Below are positions 39,193 to 49,090 of a stretch of 64,000 nt of DNA, piece by piece. A program made the translations under genes and the position numbers. The stretch covers positions 558,001-622,000 of the forward strand of contig NZ_JNNU01000002.1 in the NCBI RefSeq assembly GCF_000732195.1. Direction: 5' to 3'. This stretch comes from Neorhizobium vignae (GTDB lineage: Bacteria > Pseudomonadota > Alphaproteobacteria > Rhizobiales > Rhizobiaceae). Numbering within the stretch: the first letter of the stretch is position 1; the number at the start of each line of letters is the position of its first letter. The notes beneath the pieces were generated by a model. It was not told the DNA's origin. It searched no databases and worked only from the letters and a program-made list of their open reading frames with translations.

Positions 39193-39686
39193 TCCGGCTT
39201 GCCGGGCGCTAACGGCCCCGCCTTGATCGCGTCGGCGAACTTGCGCATCAGCCGCACGAGGTCGCCGATCTCATCCGGCTCCCAGTCTGCAAAAACGCCG
39301 CTGCCGAGCCTCTCGCGGGCCGCATCTATCCTGTCCGTCATCGCCTTGCCCGCTTCGCTGATGACCGCCTCGCGCACGCGCTTGTCGGAAATGTTTCCCT
39401 GCCGGTTCACCAGCCCCAAGCTTTCGAGCTTCGCGACCTGGCGACTGACGGTCGTGTAGTCGCGCCCGGCCCGGTCAGCCAGATCCACCACGCCGATCGG
39501 TCCGAACCGCTCGATGACGACGAGCAGCGGAAACAGCGCCCGGTCAAGCTTGATTCCCGCCTCGCTGATCAGCACGTCGTCGCGCTGCGGTTGGTTCATC
39601 ACGCTCAGAATATCGAGCACCGCGCCGTGCAACTCGCGAAGCTGCGCCCCAATATGTGTATTTTGCACATTGTTTGTTGACGGCAT
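39189..39686 (-). CDS. MarR-family transcriptional regulator
   Basis: A 165-residue protein with a winged helix around residues 55-115 (GVVDLADRAGRDYTTVSRQ, then the wing RQGNISDKRVREA) and flanking dimer helices. Start ATG 39686 has AAGGAG at 6 bases; ATG 39689 is only 3 bases away from that site. Divergent from the oxidoreductase gene; two TATGTG-N7-CACAT operators, one inside its own first codons, suggest it represses itself and the neighbour. Confidence 0.9.
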   Translation of the reverse strand: MPSTNNVQNTHIGAQLRELHGAVLDILSVMNQPQRDDVLISEAGIKLDRALFPLLVVIERFGPIGVVDLADRAGRDYTTVSRQVAKLESLGLVNRQGNISDKRVREAVISEAGKAMTDRIDAARERLGSGVFADWEPDEIGDLVRLMRKFADAIKAGPLAPGKPD

Positions 39687-39720
39687 CATTGTCTCCTTAT
39701 ATATGTGCATTATACACATA
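39653..39720. promoter_or_regulatory. Two matching operators for the MarR regulator
   Basis: TATGTG-N7-CACAT occurs at 39653-39670, within the first codons of marR, and as TATGTG-N7-CACATA at 39702-39720, in the intergenic gap. The same half-sites and the same 7-base spacing, only in this divergent region, mark them as binding sites of one dimeric protein, most simply MarR. Confidence 0.7.
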
Positions 39721-39747
39721 AATTCTGACATCGAAAGGAAAACCGCC

Positions 39748-40710
39748 ATGAAAGCGGCCATCGTACAAGCATCCGGGCAAGCGCCTGTCTATGGAGACTT
39801 CGCAGAACCGGTACCGTCATCGGACAGGAAATGCGTGACGGTCACCGCCTCGGCCATCAGCCAGGTCACTCGAAGCCGGGCCTCGGGCAAACATTACAGT
39901 TCCTCCGGCCTTTTCCCCTTCATTCCCGGTATCGATGGCGTTGGGCGGCTGGATAGCGGCGAGCGGGTCTATTTCGTCATGCCCTCGGCGCCCTACGGCG
40001 GCATGGCTGAAAAGACGCTTGTCCCGCCCGGCCAGTGCCTGGTGCTGCCCGACGATCTCGACGACGTGACGGCGGCGGCCATCGCCAATCCCGGCATGTC
40101 GTCCTGGGCCGCCTATAAGGAACGCGCCCGCCTCCAGCCCGGCGAAACCGTGCTGGTCAACGGCGCCACCGGTGCGTCCGGACGTCTTGCCGTGCAGATC
40201 GCCAAATATCTGGGCGCAAAGAAGGTCATCGCCACGGGCCGCAATACCGAAGCACTGCGCGAGCTCGCAGATATCGGTGCCGATGTGACGATCCCGCTCG
40301 TCGAGGATGACGCGGCCTTGGAGAAGGCCTTCAAGCAGGAATTCGCGCAAGGCGTGGACATCGTCATCGACTATCTCTGGGGCCTCAGTGCGCAAACCCT
40401 GCTGACTGCCGCAGCCAAGGCGGGAGCGGAGTCGGTACCGATCCGTTTCGTCCAGGTCGGCTCCGTCAGCGGCTCGGACATCACCCTGCCGAGCGCCGTC
40501 CTGCGCTCGTCGGCGATCGAATTGATGGGCAGCGGCATCGGCAGCATTCCGCTCGACCGCCTTTTCGCTTCGATCGACGGGCTGCTCGGCGCCACCCTGA
40601 CCGGCGGCTTCCGCATCGCAACGAGGACGGCTGCCCTGTCCGACGTCGCGCAGGCCTGGACGTGGAACGACAGCAATGCACGCACCGTGTTGATCGCGGG
40701 TGCAGGATAA
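39748..40710 (+). CDS. Quinone-oxidoreductase-like medium-chain dehydrogenase
   Basis: A 320-residue NADPH-dependent MDR protein without the catalytic zinc ligands. The N-terminal GroES-like part has PFIPGIDGVGRL, the Rossmann motif is NGATGASGRLAVQIAKYLGAKKVIATGRN-like (nucleotide loop GATGASG), and the C-terminal part is the usual substrate lid. It resembles QorA-type quinone reductases or enoyl reductases. ATG 39748 is preceded by AAGGA. Under likely MarR control, which suggests response to an electrophile, quinone or phenolic compound. Confidence 0.88.
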   Translation: MKAAIVQASGQAPVYGDFAEPVPSSDRKCVTVTASAISQVTRSRASGKHYSSSGLFPFIPGIDGVGRLDSGERVYFVMPSAPYGGMAEKTLVPPGQCLVLPDDLDDVTAAAIANPGMSSWAAYKERARLQPGETVLVNGATGASGRLAVQIAKYLGAKKVIATGRNTEALRELADIGADVTIPLVEDDAALEKAFKQEFAQGVDIVIDYLWGLSAQTLLTAAAKAGAESVPIRFVQVGSVSGSDITLPSAVLRSSAIELMGSGIGSIPLDRLFASIDGLLGATLTGGFRIATRTAALSDVAQAWTWNDSNARTVLIAGAG

Positions 40711-40814
40711 GCTCCAAATCCGCCTTGCATTATTCTCGTGCAGCGCACAAAATCCGTGCAACGATCATCGATCGGCCAGCGTAAAGGCCGGCAAGGGGCA
40801 GCCAAAGGGGCAGT

Positions 40815-43800
40815 ATGTCGATCAAGGCGAGTATCTACCACCTTACCCATTACATGTACGACAAGCCCGTCCGTCTCGGACCGCAGATCATCCGCCTCAA
40901 ACCGGCCGCCCATTCGCGCACCAAGGTGCTCAGCCATTCGCTGAAGGTGACGCCGTCCAACCACTTCGTGAACCTGCAGCAGGATCCCTACGGCAACTAC
41001 CTCGCCCGATTCGTCTTTCCGGATCCGGTCACCGAGTTCAAGATCGAGGTCGATCTCGTCGCCGACATGACTGTCTACAATCCCTTCGACTTCTTCGTCG
41101 AAGAGGATGCAATGAAATGGCCGTTCAGCTATCCGCCGGAACTGGTCGAGGACCTGTCGATCTACATGGTGCCGGAGCCGCCGGAACCGGCGCTGGTCGA
41201 TTACCTGAAGACCTTCGACATGTCCCCCGGCCAGCCGACGGTCGATATGGTGGTCGGCATCAACGCCCGCCTGCAGCAGGCGATCGGTTATGTCATCCGC
41301 ATGGAACCCGGCGTGCAGACGCCGGAACAGACGCTGACCTCGGCACTAGGCTCCTGCCGCGACACCAGCTGGCTGCTGGTGCAGATCCTGCGTCATCTCG
41401 GCCTCGCCGCCCGCTTCGTCTCCGGTTACCTCATCCAGCTGACCCCGGACCTCAAGGCGCTCGACGGCCCCTCCGGCACCGAAGTCGATTTCACCGACCT
41501 GCACGCCTGGGCGGAAGTCTATCTTCCCGGCGCCGGCTGGGTCGGCCTCGACCCGACCTCCGGGCTTCTGACCGGCGAAAGCCATATCCCGCTGGCAGCC
41601 ACGCCGCATTTCCGCAACGCGGCGCCGATCTCCGGCGGTTATTTCGGCGAGGCGCAAACCTCCTTCGCCTTCGACATGAAGGTCAACCGGGTCGCCGAAC
41701 ATCCGCGCATCACCAAACCCTTCTCCGACGAGTCCTGGGATGCGCTGAACGACCTCGGCGAACAGGTCGACCGCGTGCTGAAGGCGCAGGACGTGCGCCT
41801 GACCATGGGCGGCGAGCCGACCTTCGTGTCGATCGACGATTTCGAATCCGGCGAATGGAACACCGATGCAGTCGGCCCGACCAAGCGCGAAAAGGCCGAC
41901 ATCCTGATTCGCAAGCTGCGCGAGCGTTTCGCGCCGGGCGGCTTCCTGCATTACGGCCAGGGCAAGTGGTATCCGGGCGAAAGCCTGCCGCGCTGGACCT
42001 TCTCGCTCTACTGGCGCAAGGACGGCCGGCCGATCTGGAGCAATCCGGACCTCGTCGCCGAGGAAGGCCGCAATTACGGCGTCGGCGAGCAGGATTCGGA
42101 AAGGCTGCTCACCGGCATCGCCACCGAACTCGGCATCACCCCCGACATGGTCGTGCCGGCCTATGAGGACCCGGCCGAATGGATCATCAAGGAAGGCTCG
42201 CTGCCGGACAATGTCGATCCGTCCAACTCCAAGCTCAAGGACCCGGAAGAGCGCAACCGCATCGCCCGCGTCTTCGAACGCGGCTTGACCAGCCCGAGCG
42301 GTTATGTCCTGCCGGTCCAGGCCTGGAACGCGAAGGCGACCGGCAAGCGCTGGATCAGCGAGAAATGGCGCACCCGCCGCGGCCGCATCTTCCTGGTGCC
42401 CGGCGACAGCCCGGTCGGTTACCGCCTGCCGCTCGGCACATTGCCTTACGTCCCGCCCTCGCAATTTCCCTATATCCACGAGGCCGACCCCTCCATCCCC
42501 CGCCAGCCACTGCCGGACGTGATCGTCCCGGCCGGCCGCGCCATGCCCGAATCCTCCTTCAAGGCGGGTGACGCGGCCAATCCCGGCCGCGTCGAACAAA
42601 CCCTCGGCGAGATCGGCGGCGCGGTGCGCACCGCAATTTCGGTCGAAGCCCGCGACGGCCGGCTCTGCGTCTTCATGCCGCCGGTGGAAAAGATCGAGGA
42701 CTATCTCGAACTGATCGCCGCTGCCGAAAACGCCGCGACCGCACTCGGTCTCGCCGTCCATATCGAGGGCTACGCGCCACCCCACGACGAGCGCATCAAC
42801 GTCATCCGCGTCGCGCCCGATCCGGGCGTCATCGAGGTCAACATCCATCCGGCCGCGAGCTGGAAGGAAACGGTGGCGACCACCACCGCGATCTACGAGG
42901 AGGCCCGCCAGAGCCGCCTCGGCGCCGACAAATTCATGATCGACGGCCGCCACACCGGCACCGGCGGCGGCAACCATGTCGTGGTCGGCGGCGCCAATCC
43001 CAACGACAGCCCGTTCCTGCGCCGCCCCGACCTGTTGAAGAGCCTGGTGCTCCACTGGCAGCGCCACCCGTCGCTCTCCTACCTGTTCTCCGGCCTGTTC
43101 ATCGGCCCGACCTCCCAGGCGCCCCGCATCGACGAGGCCCGCCACGATTCGATGTACGAGCTGGAAATCGCGCTCGCCCAGGTGCCGGCCCCCGGCCAGG
43201 GCGTGCCACCGCTTCCATGGCTGGTCGATCGGCTCTTCCGTAACCTTCTGACCGATGTCACCGGCAATACCCACCGGTCGGAAATCTGCATCGACAAGCT
43301 GTTCTCGCCGGACGGCCCGACCGGCCGCCTCGGCCTCGTCGAGTTCCGCGGCTTCGAGATGCCGCCGAATGCCCGCATGTCGCTTGCCCAGCAATTGCTG
43401 GTCCGGGCGCTGATCGCCCGCTTCTGGAAGAACCCGCTGCAGGGCCGGTTCGTGCGCTGGGGCACGGCGCTCGCCGACCGCTTCATGCTGCCGCAATATG
43501 TCTGGGCCGACTTCATGGACGTCCTTCAGGACCTGCGCGAAAACGGCTTCGACCTGCGTCCCGAATGGTTCGAGGCACAACTCGAATTCCGCTTCCCCTT
43601 CTTCGGCGAGGTCGAATACGAAGGCTCAAAGCTGGAACTTCGCCAGGCTCTCGAGCCCTGGCACGTGATGGGCGAACAGGGTGCGATTGGCGGCACCGTG
43701 CGGTATGTCGATTCGTCGGTCGAACGCCTCCAGGTTCGGCTCGAAACCGCCAATCCGTCCCGCTACACCGTCGCCTGCAACGGCCGCGCCGTGCCGCTCA

Positions 43801-44141
43801 AGAGCACCGGCACGTCCGGCGTTTCGGTTGCCGGCGTCCGCTTCAAGGCCTGGCAGCCGTCGGCCGGCCTGCACCCGGTCCTGCCGGTTAATACGCCGCT
43901 GACATTCGACATATATGATACATGGTCCGGCCGTTCGATCGGCGGCTGCATCTATCACGTTGCCCATCCGGGCGGGCGTAGTTATGACACCTTCCCGGTC
44001 AACGGCAACGAGGCGGAAGCACGCCGACTCGCCCGGTTTGAACCATGGGGTCATACCGCTGGAAGTTATACGCTTCTGGCCGAAACGCCCTCGCCCGAAT
44101 TTCCGCTGACGCTCGATCTGCGCCGGCCGCAAGGAGTCTGA
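40815..44141 (+). CDS. Transglutaminase-like protein fused to DUF2126
   Basis: The 1108-residue protein begins with the bacterial transglutaminase-like N-terminal domain ([13 protein letters not shown] [18 protein letters not shown]). It continues with a papain-like transglutaminase core whose triad is Cys181 (GSCRDTSW), His230 (DLHAWAEV) and Asp246 (GLDPTSG), and carries a DUF2126 region from about residue 290 to the end. That region includes [26 protein letters not shown] and [23 protein letters not shown]2126 is predicted to be a glutamine-synthetase/ATP-grasp-related ligase domain. It is the first gene of a three-gene set with a permuted ATP-grasp and a second transglutaminase. Substrate unknown. 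Confidence 0.92.
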   Translation: MSIKASIYHLTHYMYDKPVRLGPQIIRLKPAAHSRTKVLSHSLKVTPSNHFVNLQQDPYGNYLARFVFPDPVTEFKIEVDLVADMTVYNPFDFFVEEDAMKWPFSYPPELVEDLSIYMVPEPPEPALVDYLKTFDMSPGQPTVDMVVGINARLQQAIGYVIRMEPGVQTPEQTLTSALGSCRDTSWLLVQILRHLGLAARFVSGYLIQLTPDLKALDGPSGTEVDFTDLHAWAEVYLPGAGWVGLDPTSGLLTGESHIPLAATPHFRNAAPISGGYFGEAQTSFAFDMKVNRVAEHPRITKPFSDESWDALNDLGEQVDRVLKAQDVRLTMGGEPTFVSIDDFESGEWNTDAVGPTKREKADILIRKLRERFAPGGFLHYGQGKWYPGESLPRWTFSLYWRKDGRPIWSNPDLVAEEGRNYGVGEQDSERLLTGIATELGITPDMVVPAYEDPAEWIIKEGSLPDNVDPSNSKLKDPEERNRIARVFERGLTSPSGYVLPVQAWNAKATGKRWISEKWRTRRGRIFLVPGDSPVGYRLPLGTLPYVPPSQFPYIHEADPSIPRQPLPDVIVPAGRAMPESSFKAGDAANPGRVEQTLGEIGGAVRTAISVEARDGRLCVFMPPVEKIEDYLELIAAAENAATALGLAVHIEGYAPPHDERINVIRVAPDPGVIEVNIHPAASWKETVATTTAIYEEARQSRLGADKFMIDGRHTGTGGGNHVVVGGANPNDSPFLRRPDLLKSLVLHWQRHPSLSYLFSGLFIGPTSQAPRIDEARHDSMYELEIALAQVPAPGQGVPPLPWLVDRLFRNLLTDVTGNTHRSEICIDKLFSPDGPTGRLGLVEFRGFEMPPNARMSLAQQLLVRALIARFWKNPLQGRFVRWGTALADRFMLPQYVWADFMDVLQDLRENGFDLRPEWFEAQLEFRFPFFGEVEYEGSKLELRQALEPWHVMGEQGAIGGTVRYVDSSVERLQVRLETANPSRYTVACNGRAVPLKSTGTSGVSVAGVRFKAWQPSAGLHPVLPVNTPLTFDIYDTWSGRSIGGCIYHVAHPGGRSYDTFPVNGNEAEARRLARFEPWGHTAGSYTLLAETPSPEFPLTLDLRRPQGV

Positions 44142-44149
44142 AACGCCCG

Positions 44150-46561
44150 ATGTCCAAGGCACCGGCAACCGAACGCAAGGCAAAAGGGGGGATCGCTGGC
44201 GATCCCCTTCTCGGTTATGCCGCATTGCCCGGCGTTGCCGACGAGATGCTCGATGCGAACGGCCAGATCCGGCCGGTCTGGCGCAACCTGATCTCCCATC
44301 TCGGCCGCATGACCGAGCACGAGCGCCGCGAGCGTTTCGCCCGTGCCGACCGTTACCTGCGCGATGCGGGCGTCTTCTACCGCACGTACGGCGCCCAGGG
44401 CAGCGGCGAGCGCAACTGGCCCATCAGCCACGTGCCTGTCCTCATCGACGGCCGAGAATGGGAGACTGTCTGCAAGGGCCTGACCCAGCGCGCCGATCTT
44501 CTGGAGGCGCTGATCGCCGATATCTACGGCGACAACAAGCTGGTGCAGGAGGGTTTCCTGCCGCCGGCGCTGATCGCCGGAAACGCCGAATTCCTCCGCC
44601 CGCTGGTGGGCGTCAAGCCGGTCGGCGGCCATTACCTGCATTTCTGCTCGTTCGAGATCGGCCGCGGACCGGACGGCAACTGGTGGGTGCTTGCCGACCG
44701 CACCCAGGCGCCGTCCGGCGCCGGTTTCGCGCTCGAAAACCGCGTCGCCACCACCCGCGCCTTTTCGGACATCTATGCCGAATCGCATGTCCACCGCCTC
44801 GCCTCCTTCTTCGGCGCCTTCCGCGATGCGCTGCAATCCCACAAGCAGAACCCGGAGGACCGCATCGCGGTCCTGTCGCCGGGCCCTGCCAACGAGACCT
44901 ATTTCGAGCACGCCTATATCGCCCGCTATCTCGGCTTCATGCTGCTCGAAGGCGAAGACCTTACCGTCGTCAACGACCGCGTCATGGTCCGCACCGTGGC
45001 CGGCCTCAAGCCCGTGGGCGTACTCTGGCGCCGCCTCGACGCGGCTTACGCCGATCCGCTCGAGCTCAACCAGCACTCCCATATCGGCACCCCCGGCATG
45101 GTGCAGGCGCTGCGTGCCGGCGCGCTCACCTTCGTCAACGCGCTCGGCTCCGGCATTCTAGAGACCCGCGCGCTGCTGGCATTCGCGCCGACCGTCTGTC
45201 GGCGGCTGATCGGCGAGGACCTGATCATGCCCTCGATCGCCACCTGGTGGTGCGGGCAGAAAAAGGAACGCGAGCACGTCGCCAAGAATATCGAGCGCAT
45301 GGTCATCGGGCCTGCCTATTCCCGGCTGCCCTTCTTCGACGACAACGGCCAGTCGGTACTCGGCTCGTCGCTGCGCAAGACGGCGAGGGACACGGTCGGC
45401 GACTGGCTTGCGACCGAAGGCGCCAAGCTGGTCGGCCAGGAGGTCGTGACGCTTTCGACCACGCCCGCTTACGTCAACGGCAAGCTCACTCCTCGGCCGA
45501 TGTCGCTGCGGGTGTTTGCCGCCCGCACGGAACACGGCTGGCAGATCATGCCGGGCGGCTTTGCCCGCATCGGCGCCGGCGACGACGTGGCGGCGATCGC
45601 CATGCAGTCGGGCGGGGCCGCCGCCGACGTCTGGATCGTCAGCGACAAGCCGGTCGCAAGGGCGACGCTCCTGCCGCCCGAGGAAAGTTTCACCCGCAAC
45701 ATGCCGGGCAGCCTGCCGAGCCGCGCGGCCGACAATCTCTACTGGCTCGGCCGGTATATCGAGCGGGCCGAAGGCGCCCTGCGCATTCTGCGCGCCTGGC
45801 ACCTGCGGTATGCGGAGTCTGCCGATCCCAACGCACCGCTTCTGGCCGATGTCACCCGCTACCTGAAGGGCATCGATGTCGAGATGACCAAGGCGGTGCC
45901 GGCATCGCTTCTGCGCAACATCGACAGCGCCATCTATTCGGCGAGCAACATTCGCGACCGTTTCTCCCCGGACGGCTGGCTGGCGCTGACCGACCTTGCC
46001 AAGACCGCCCGCCGCTTCCACGAAATCGTCCATGCGGGCGACGACGCCTCGCATGCGATGACCGTGCTCCTGCGCAAGCTTGCCGGCTTTGCCGGTCTGG
46101 TGCATGAAAACATGTACCGTTTCACCGGCTGGCGTTTCCTGTCGATCGGCCGCCACCTGGAGCGCGGCATGCACATGACCCGGCTGCTCGGCCACATGTC
46201 AGGCCCCGACGCGCCGGATGGCTCGCTCGACATGCTGCTCGAGATCGGCGACAGCGTCATGACCCACCGACGCCGCTACAACGTCAATACGGCAAGGCTG
46301 ACGGTCGCCGACCTCCTGGCGCTCGATCCCCTGAACCCGCGCTCGATCCTGTTCCAGCTGAACGAAATCCGCACCGAGGTGGAGCAATTGCCGAACGCCT
46401 TCGTCAACGGCCAGATGTCGCCCTTCTACCGCGAGGCGATGCGGCTGCATTCCGGCCTTGCGGTGATGACCCCGGAGGCCATGAACGACGATACCTACCA
46501 GAAGATCGAACTGGAAATGGAGAAGCTGTCCGATATCCTCGGCCAGACTTATTTCAGCTGA
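44150..46561 (+). CDS. Circularly permuted ATP-grasp protein fused to alpha-E domain
   Basis: An 803-residue fusion of a COG2308-type circularly permuted ATP-grasp domain (residues about 1-480; YGAQGSGERNWPISHVPVLI, NELN-like LELNQHSHIGTPGM, ATWWCGQ) with a C-terminal COG2307 alpha-E helical domain (about 490-800; SRAADNLYWLGRYIERAEG, RFTGWRFLSIGRHLERGM). In many genomes these are two genes. The ATP-grasp is predicted to form amide bonds, perhaps joining amino acids to a peptide. ATG 44150 follows the AAGGAG at 44131; the next gene starts at its stop codon. Confidence 0.92.
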   Translation: MSKAPATERKAKGGIAGDPLLGYAALPGVADEMLDANGQIRPVWRNLISHLGRMTEHERRERFARADRYLRDAGVFYRTYGAQGSGERNWPISHVPVLIDGREWETVCKGLTQRADLLEALIADIYGDNKLVQEGFLPPALIAGNAEFLRPLVGVKPVGGHYLHFCSFEIGRGPDGNWWVLADRTQAPSGAGFALENRVATTRAFSDIYAESHVHRLASFFGAFRDALQSHKQNPEDRIAVLSPGPANETYFEHAYIARYLGFMLLEGEDLTVVNDRVMVRTVAGLKPVGVLWRRLDAAYADPLELNQHSHIGTPGMVQALRAGALTFVNALGSGILETRALLAFAPTVCRRLIGEDLIMPSIATWWCGQKKEREHVAKNIERMVIGPAYSRLPFFDDNGQSVLGSSLRKTARDTVGDWLATEGAKLVGQEVVTLSTTPAYVNGKLTPRPMSLRVFAARTEHGWQIMPGGFARIGAGDDVAAIAMQSGGAAADVWIVSDKPVARATLLPPEESFTRNMPGSLPSRAADNLYWLGRYIERAEGALRILRAWHLRYAESADPNAPLLADVTRYLKGIDVEMTKAVPASLLRNIDSAIYSASNIRDRFSPDGWLALTDLAKTARRFHEIVHAGDDASHAMTVLLRKLAGFAGLVHENMYRFTGWRFLSIGRHLERGMHMTRLLGHMSGPDAPDGSLDMLLEIGDSVMTHRRRYNVNTARLTVADLLALDPLNPRSILFQLNEIRTEVEQLPNAFVNGQMSPFYREAMRLHSGLAVMTPEAMNDDTYQKIELEMEKLSDILGQTYFS

Positions 46562-47442
46562 TGCTTTACGATCTCTCCCTTCACATGGGTTATACCTACG
46601 ACGTGCCGGCCTCGGGCGCCCGCCACGTGATCCGCCTCCTGCCGCTCTCCCTGCCCGACCGGCAGCGGTTGATCGCCGGCTCGATCACCGTCGGCCCGCA
46701 GGCCGACGAGCGGACCACATTCATCGATTTTTTCGGCCAGCAGGCAACGTCCGTGCTGCTGCGTGCGCCGCACGAAACGCTCGACATCCGCATGCAGGCG
46801 CGCGTCATGGTGGAAACCACCTCGATGACAGCGGACCTGTCGCCGGAACTGGCGACGCTGGGCGACGAACTGGCGGATTTCTGGTCGGTCGATGCCGCCT
46901 CCCCGCATCACCTGACGGGCGCAAGCCCGCGCCTTGCCGAGGAACCACTGATCGCCGCCTATGCCCGCGAGATCATCAAGCCCGGCCAGACCGTGCTGGA
47001 GATCGCGCTTGGCATCTGCGCCCGCATCCACAAGGACTTTACCTACGACGCCAAGGCGACCGAGGTCGATACGACGCCGAAGGAGGCCTTTAGGCTGAAG
47101 CGCGGCGTCTGCCAGGATTTCACCCATATCATGATCGTGGCGCTCCGCAGCCTCGGCATTCCGGCCGGTTATGTCAGCGGCTTTCTGCGCACCATTCCGC
47201 CGCCGGGCAAGGAACGCCTCGAAGGCGCCGACGCCATGCATGCCTGGGTACGGGTGTGGTGCGGCGAGACCATGGGTTACGTCGAACTCGATCCGACCAA
47301 CAACATTCCGGCCGGCAGCGACCATATCGTTGTCGGTTACGGCCGCGACTATTCCGACGTCGCCCCGGTCATCGGCATGCTCAAGGGTTACGGAAATCAG
47401 AACGCCGTGCAGGCAGTGGACGTCATTCCGCTGAAATCCTGA
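46561..47442 (+). CDS. Transglutaminase-like cysteine peptidase
   Basis: A 293-residue protein with a bacterial transglutaminase-like N-terminal domain and a papain-like core, with triad Cys184 (RGVCQDFTH), His227 (DAMHAWVRV) and Asp244 (ELDPTNN). Its ATG overlaps the upstream stop by one base (TGATG), so it is coupled to the ATP-grasp/alpha-E gene. Such enzymes may cleave or cross-link the peptide product of the ATP-grasp ligase. Confidence 0.92.
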   Translation: MLYDLSLHMGYTYDVPASGARHVIRLLPLSLPDRQRLIAGSITVGPQADERTTFIDFFGQQATSVLLRAPHETLDIRMQARVMVETTSMTADLSPELATLGDELADFWSVDAASPHHLTGASPRLAEEPLIAAYAREIIKPGQTVLEIALGICARIHKDFTYDAKATEVDTTPKEAFRLKRGVCQDFTHIMIVALRSLGIPAGYVSGFLRTIPPPGKERLEGADAMHAWVRVWCGETMGYVELDPTNNIPAGSDHIVVGYGRDYSDVAPVIGMLKGYGNQNAVQAVDVIPLKS

Positions 47443-47565
47443 AATCCCGCTCCGTTTTGGCGCTGATTCTTATCATTTCGTAAAATTGCAGCGAATGATT
47501 TAGGCCTTCCTACACCCGCCAGGAATACACCGGGGATGTTCAAATGAATTGAACCCTGGGGGCTA

Positions 47566-48891
47566 ATGATGAAGCACACACTTTTTGCGCGGCTGGCAAA
47601 GGACCGCGCCGGTAATTTCGGTATCATGACAGCTGCAATGCTTCCCGTCCTGTTGGCGGTCGGCGGCGTCGCGGTCGATCTGACGCAGGCGATGGATCAA
47701 AAGAACCAGCTCCAGGCTCTGGCCGACGGCGCCACTCTCGCTGCGGCGTCCGCCATGGCCGCCAAGGGCACCATGACGACGGCGGAAGCCCAGAAGCTCG
47801 GCACCGACATGTATATCGCCCAGAAGATAGAGGCGCTCAAGAATTCCGGTCTTTCCGCTGAGGCGCTGGCTGCGGAAGAGGCCAAGCTCAGAGCGAACAC
47901 CCAGACATTGGTAACCTCCTCGGGCAATTCCACGACGGCTGCCAGCTACGAGGTCCGCATGAAGTCGAGCTATGATGTGCCGCTCAGCGGCCTGACCTCG
48001 CTCCTCGGCTTCCAGACCGCACGCGTCAGCGTCGAAAGCGTCGCCGCAAGCGGCCGCGAAGGCAACGCCCTCTCCATGTACCTGGCGCTCGATGAATCCG
48101 GCTCGATGGCAGATGACACGAACACCGTAAACGCAACCGCCCCGACGAAGCCCGGCTGGGTTTACGGACCATACCAATGCGGCAACAAGAATTCCAAGAC
48201 CTGCGAGGGCTGGCATACGGGAGAAGTGCCGAACTACATGACGAAGATGGCGTCGCTTAAGGCCGCCGCTGGCGTCATGTTCGCCGAACTCGAAAAAGCC
48301 GATTCGAACCATGTACTGATCCGTGTCGGCGCCGATTCCTACGACGACCAGACGAAGGCCCAGCAGAGCATCCAGTGGGGCACTTCCCTGGTGGACAGCT
48401 ATGTCAAGAAGCTGCCGGAACCACCGTCTGGCGGCACCGACGCCAGCGGCGCGCTGACCAATGCGCTGAACGCTCTGAAGAATGCCAACGCCACCGAAAA
48501 GACCGCCCATGACGGCAAGGGCAACACCAATTTCGACCGCTACATCGTCTTCATGACCGACGGCGAGATGACCGGCAACAGCGGGACCTGGAACTCGACG
48601 ATCGACGCCAAAGTTCGCGACATCTGCCTGAACGCGAAAAGCGACGGCCTGACGGAGGCCGCAAAGCTGAAGCTGAAGAACGGGCAGCAGCTCACGGAAG
48701 AGGAAATGGCAAAGGGCATCAAGATCTACACGATCGCCTTCATGGCGCCGGACAGGGGCAAGAAGCTGCTCAACTACTGCTCCAGCGGCCCCGAATATTA
48801 TTACGAGCCGACCAACATGACGACGCTGGTGGAAAGCTTCGGCGAGATCGCCCGCAAAGCTGCCCAGACCGGCACCCGCCTGACCAACTGA
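47566..48891 (+). CDS. TadG-like protein with von Willebrand factor A domain
   Basis: A 441-residue protein with an N-terminal TadE/TadG-type membrane segment (DRAGNFGIMTAAMLPVLLAVGGVAVDLTQA, residues about 11-40) and a C-terminal VWA domain with the metal motif ALDESGSM and the late FMTDGEMTG. Usually works with Tad pilus assembly or as a secreted/anchored adhesion factor; no other tad genes are in the window. ATG 47566 and 47569 are adjacent; an upstream GGGGG tract serves as a loose ribosome site. A strong terminator follows. Confidence 0.88.
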   Translation: MMKHTLFARLAKDRAGNFGIMTAAMLPVLLAVGGVAVDLTQAMDQKNQLQALADGATLAAASAMAAKGTMTTAEAQKLGTDMYIAQKIEALKNSGLSAEALAAEEAKLRANTQTLVTSSGNSTTAASYEVRMKSSYDVPLSGLTSLLGFQTARVSVESVAASGREGNALSMYLALDESGSMADDTNTVNATAPTKPGWVYGPYQCGNKNSKTCEGWHTGEVPNYMTKMASLKAAAGVMFAELEKADSNHVLIRVGADSYDDQTKAQQSIQWGTSLVDSYVKKLPEPPSGGTDASGALTNALNALKNANATEKTAHDGKGNTNFDRYIVFMTDGEMTGNSGTWNSTIDAKVRDICLNAKSDGLTEAAKLKLKNGQQLTEEEMAKGIKIYTIAFMAPDRGKKLLNYCSSGPEYYYEPTNMTTLVESFGEIARKAAQTGTRLTN

Positions 48892-48917
48892 ACCGGCCTT
48901 CCGGAAAGGCCGCAAGG

Positions 48918-48947
48918 ACGCCCCGCCCTCACCGGCGGGGCGTTTTT
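48918..48947 (+). terminator. Terminator after the TadG-like gene
   Basis: ACGCCCCGCC (48918-48927) and GGCGGGGCGT (48934-48943) form a 10-bp stem with loop CTCACC, followed by a run of T. A smaller hairpin GGCCTTCCGGAAAGGCC lies just before it. Confidence 0.92.
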
Positions 48948-48955
48948 CGTTGGTC

Positions 48956-48984
48956 TTGTCCGAGCGATACACGCAAAGATAAAT
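48956..48984 (+). promoter_or_regulatory. Possible promoter of the glycogen operon
   Basis: TTGTCC (48956-48961) and ATAAAT (48979-48984) are separated by 17 bp, just after the preceding terminator and about 107 bp before the glgP start. Confidence 0.45.
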
Positions 48985-49090
48985 CGGTCATTGCGCAGTG
49001 TCATAACGGTGCATAAACTGTCCTTATACATCTTGCCAGATGGACTGAATCGGACGCCCTTCCTCCCGCTCCCCAGAAAGTTGGCGACAT

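Noticed and set aside
41346..43580. 744-codon open frame opposite the DUF2126 gene
   Set aside because: Same reason: codon-bias shadow, Ala/Arg/Gly/Asp-rich with no recognisable fold.
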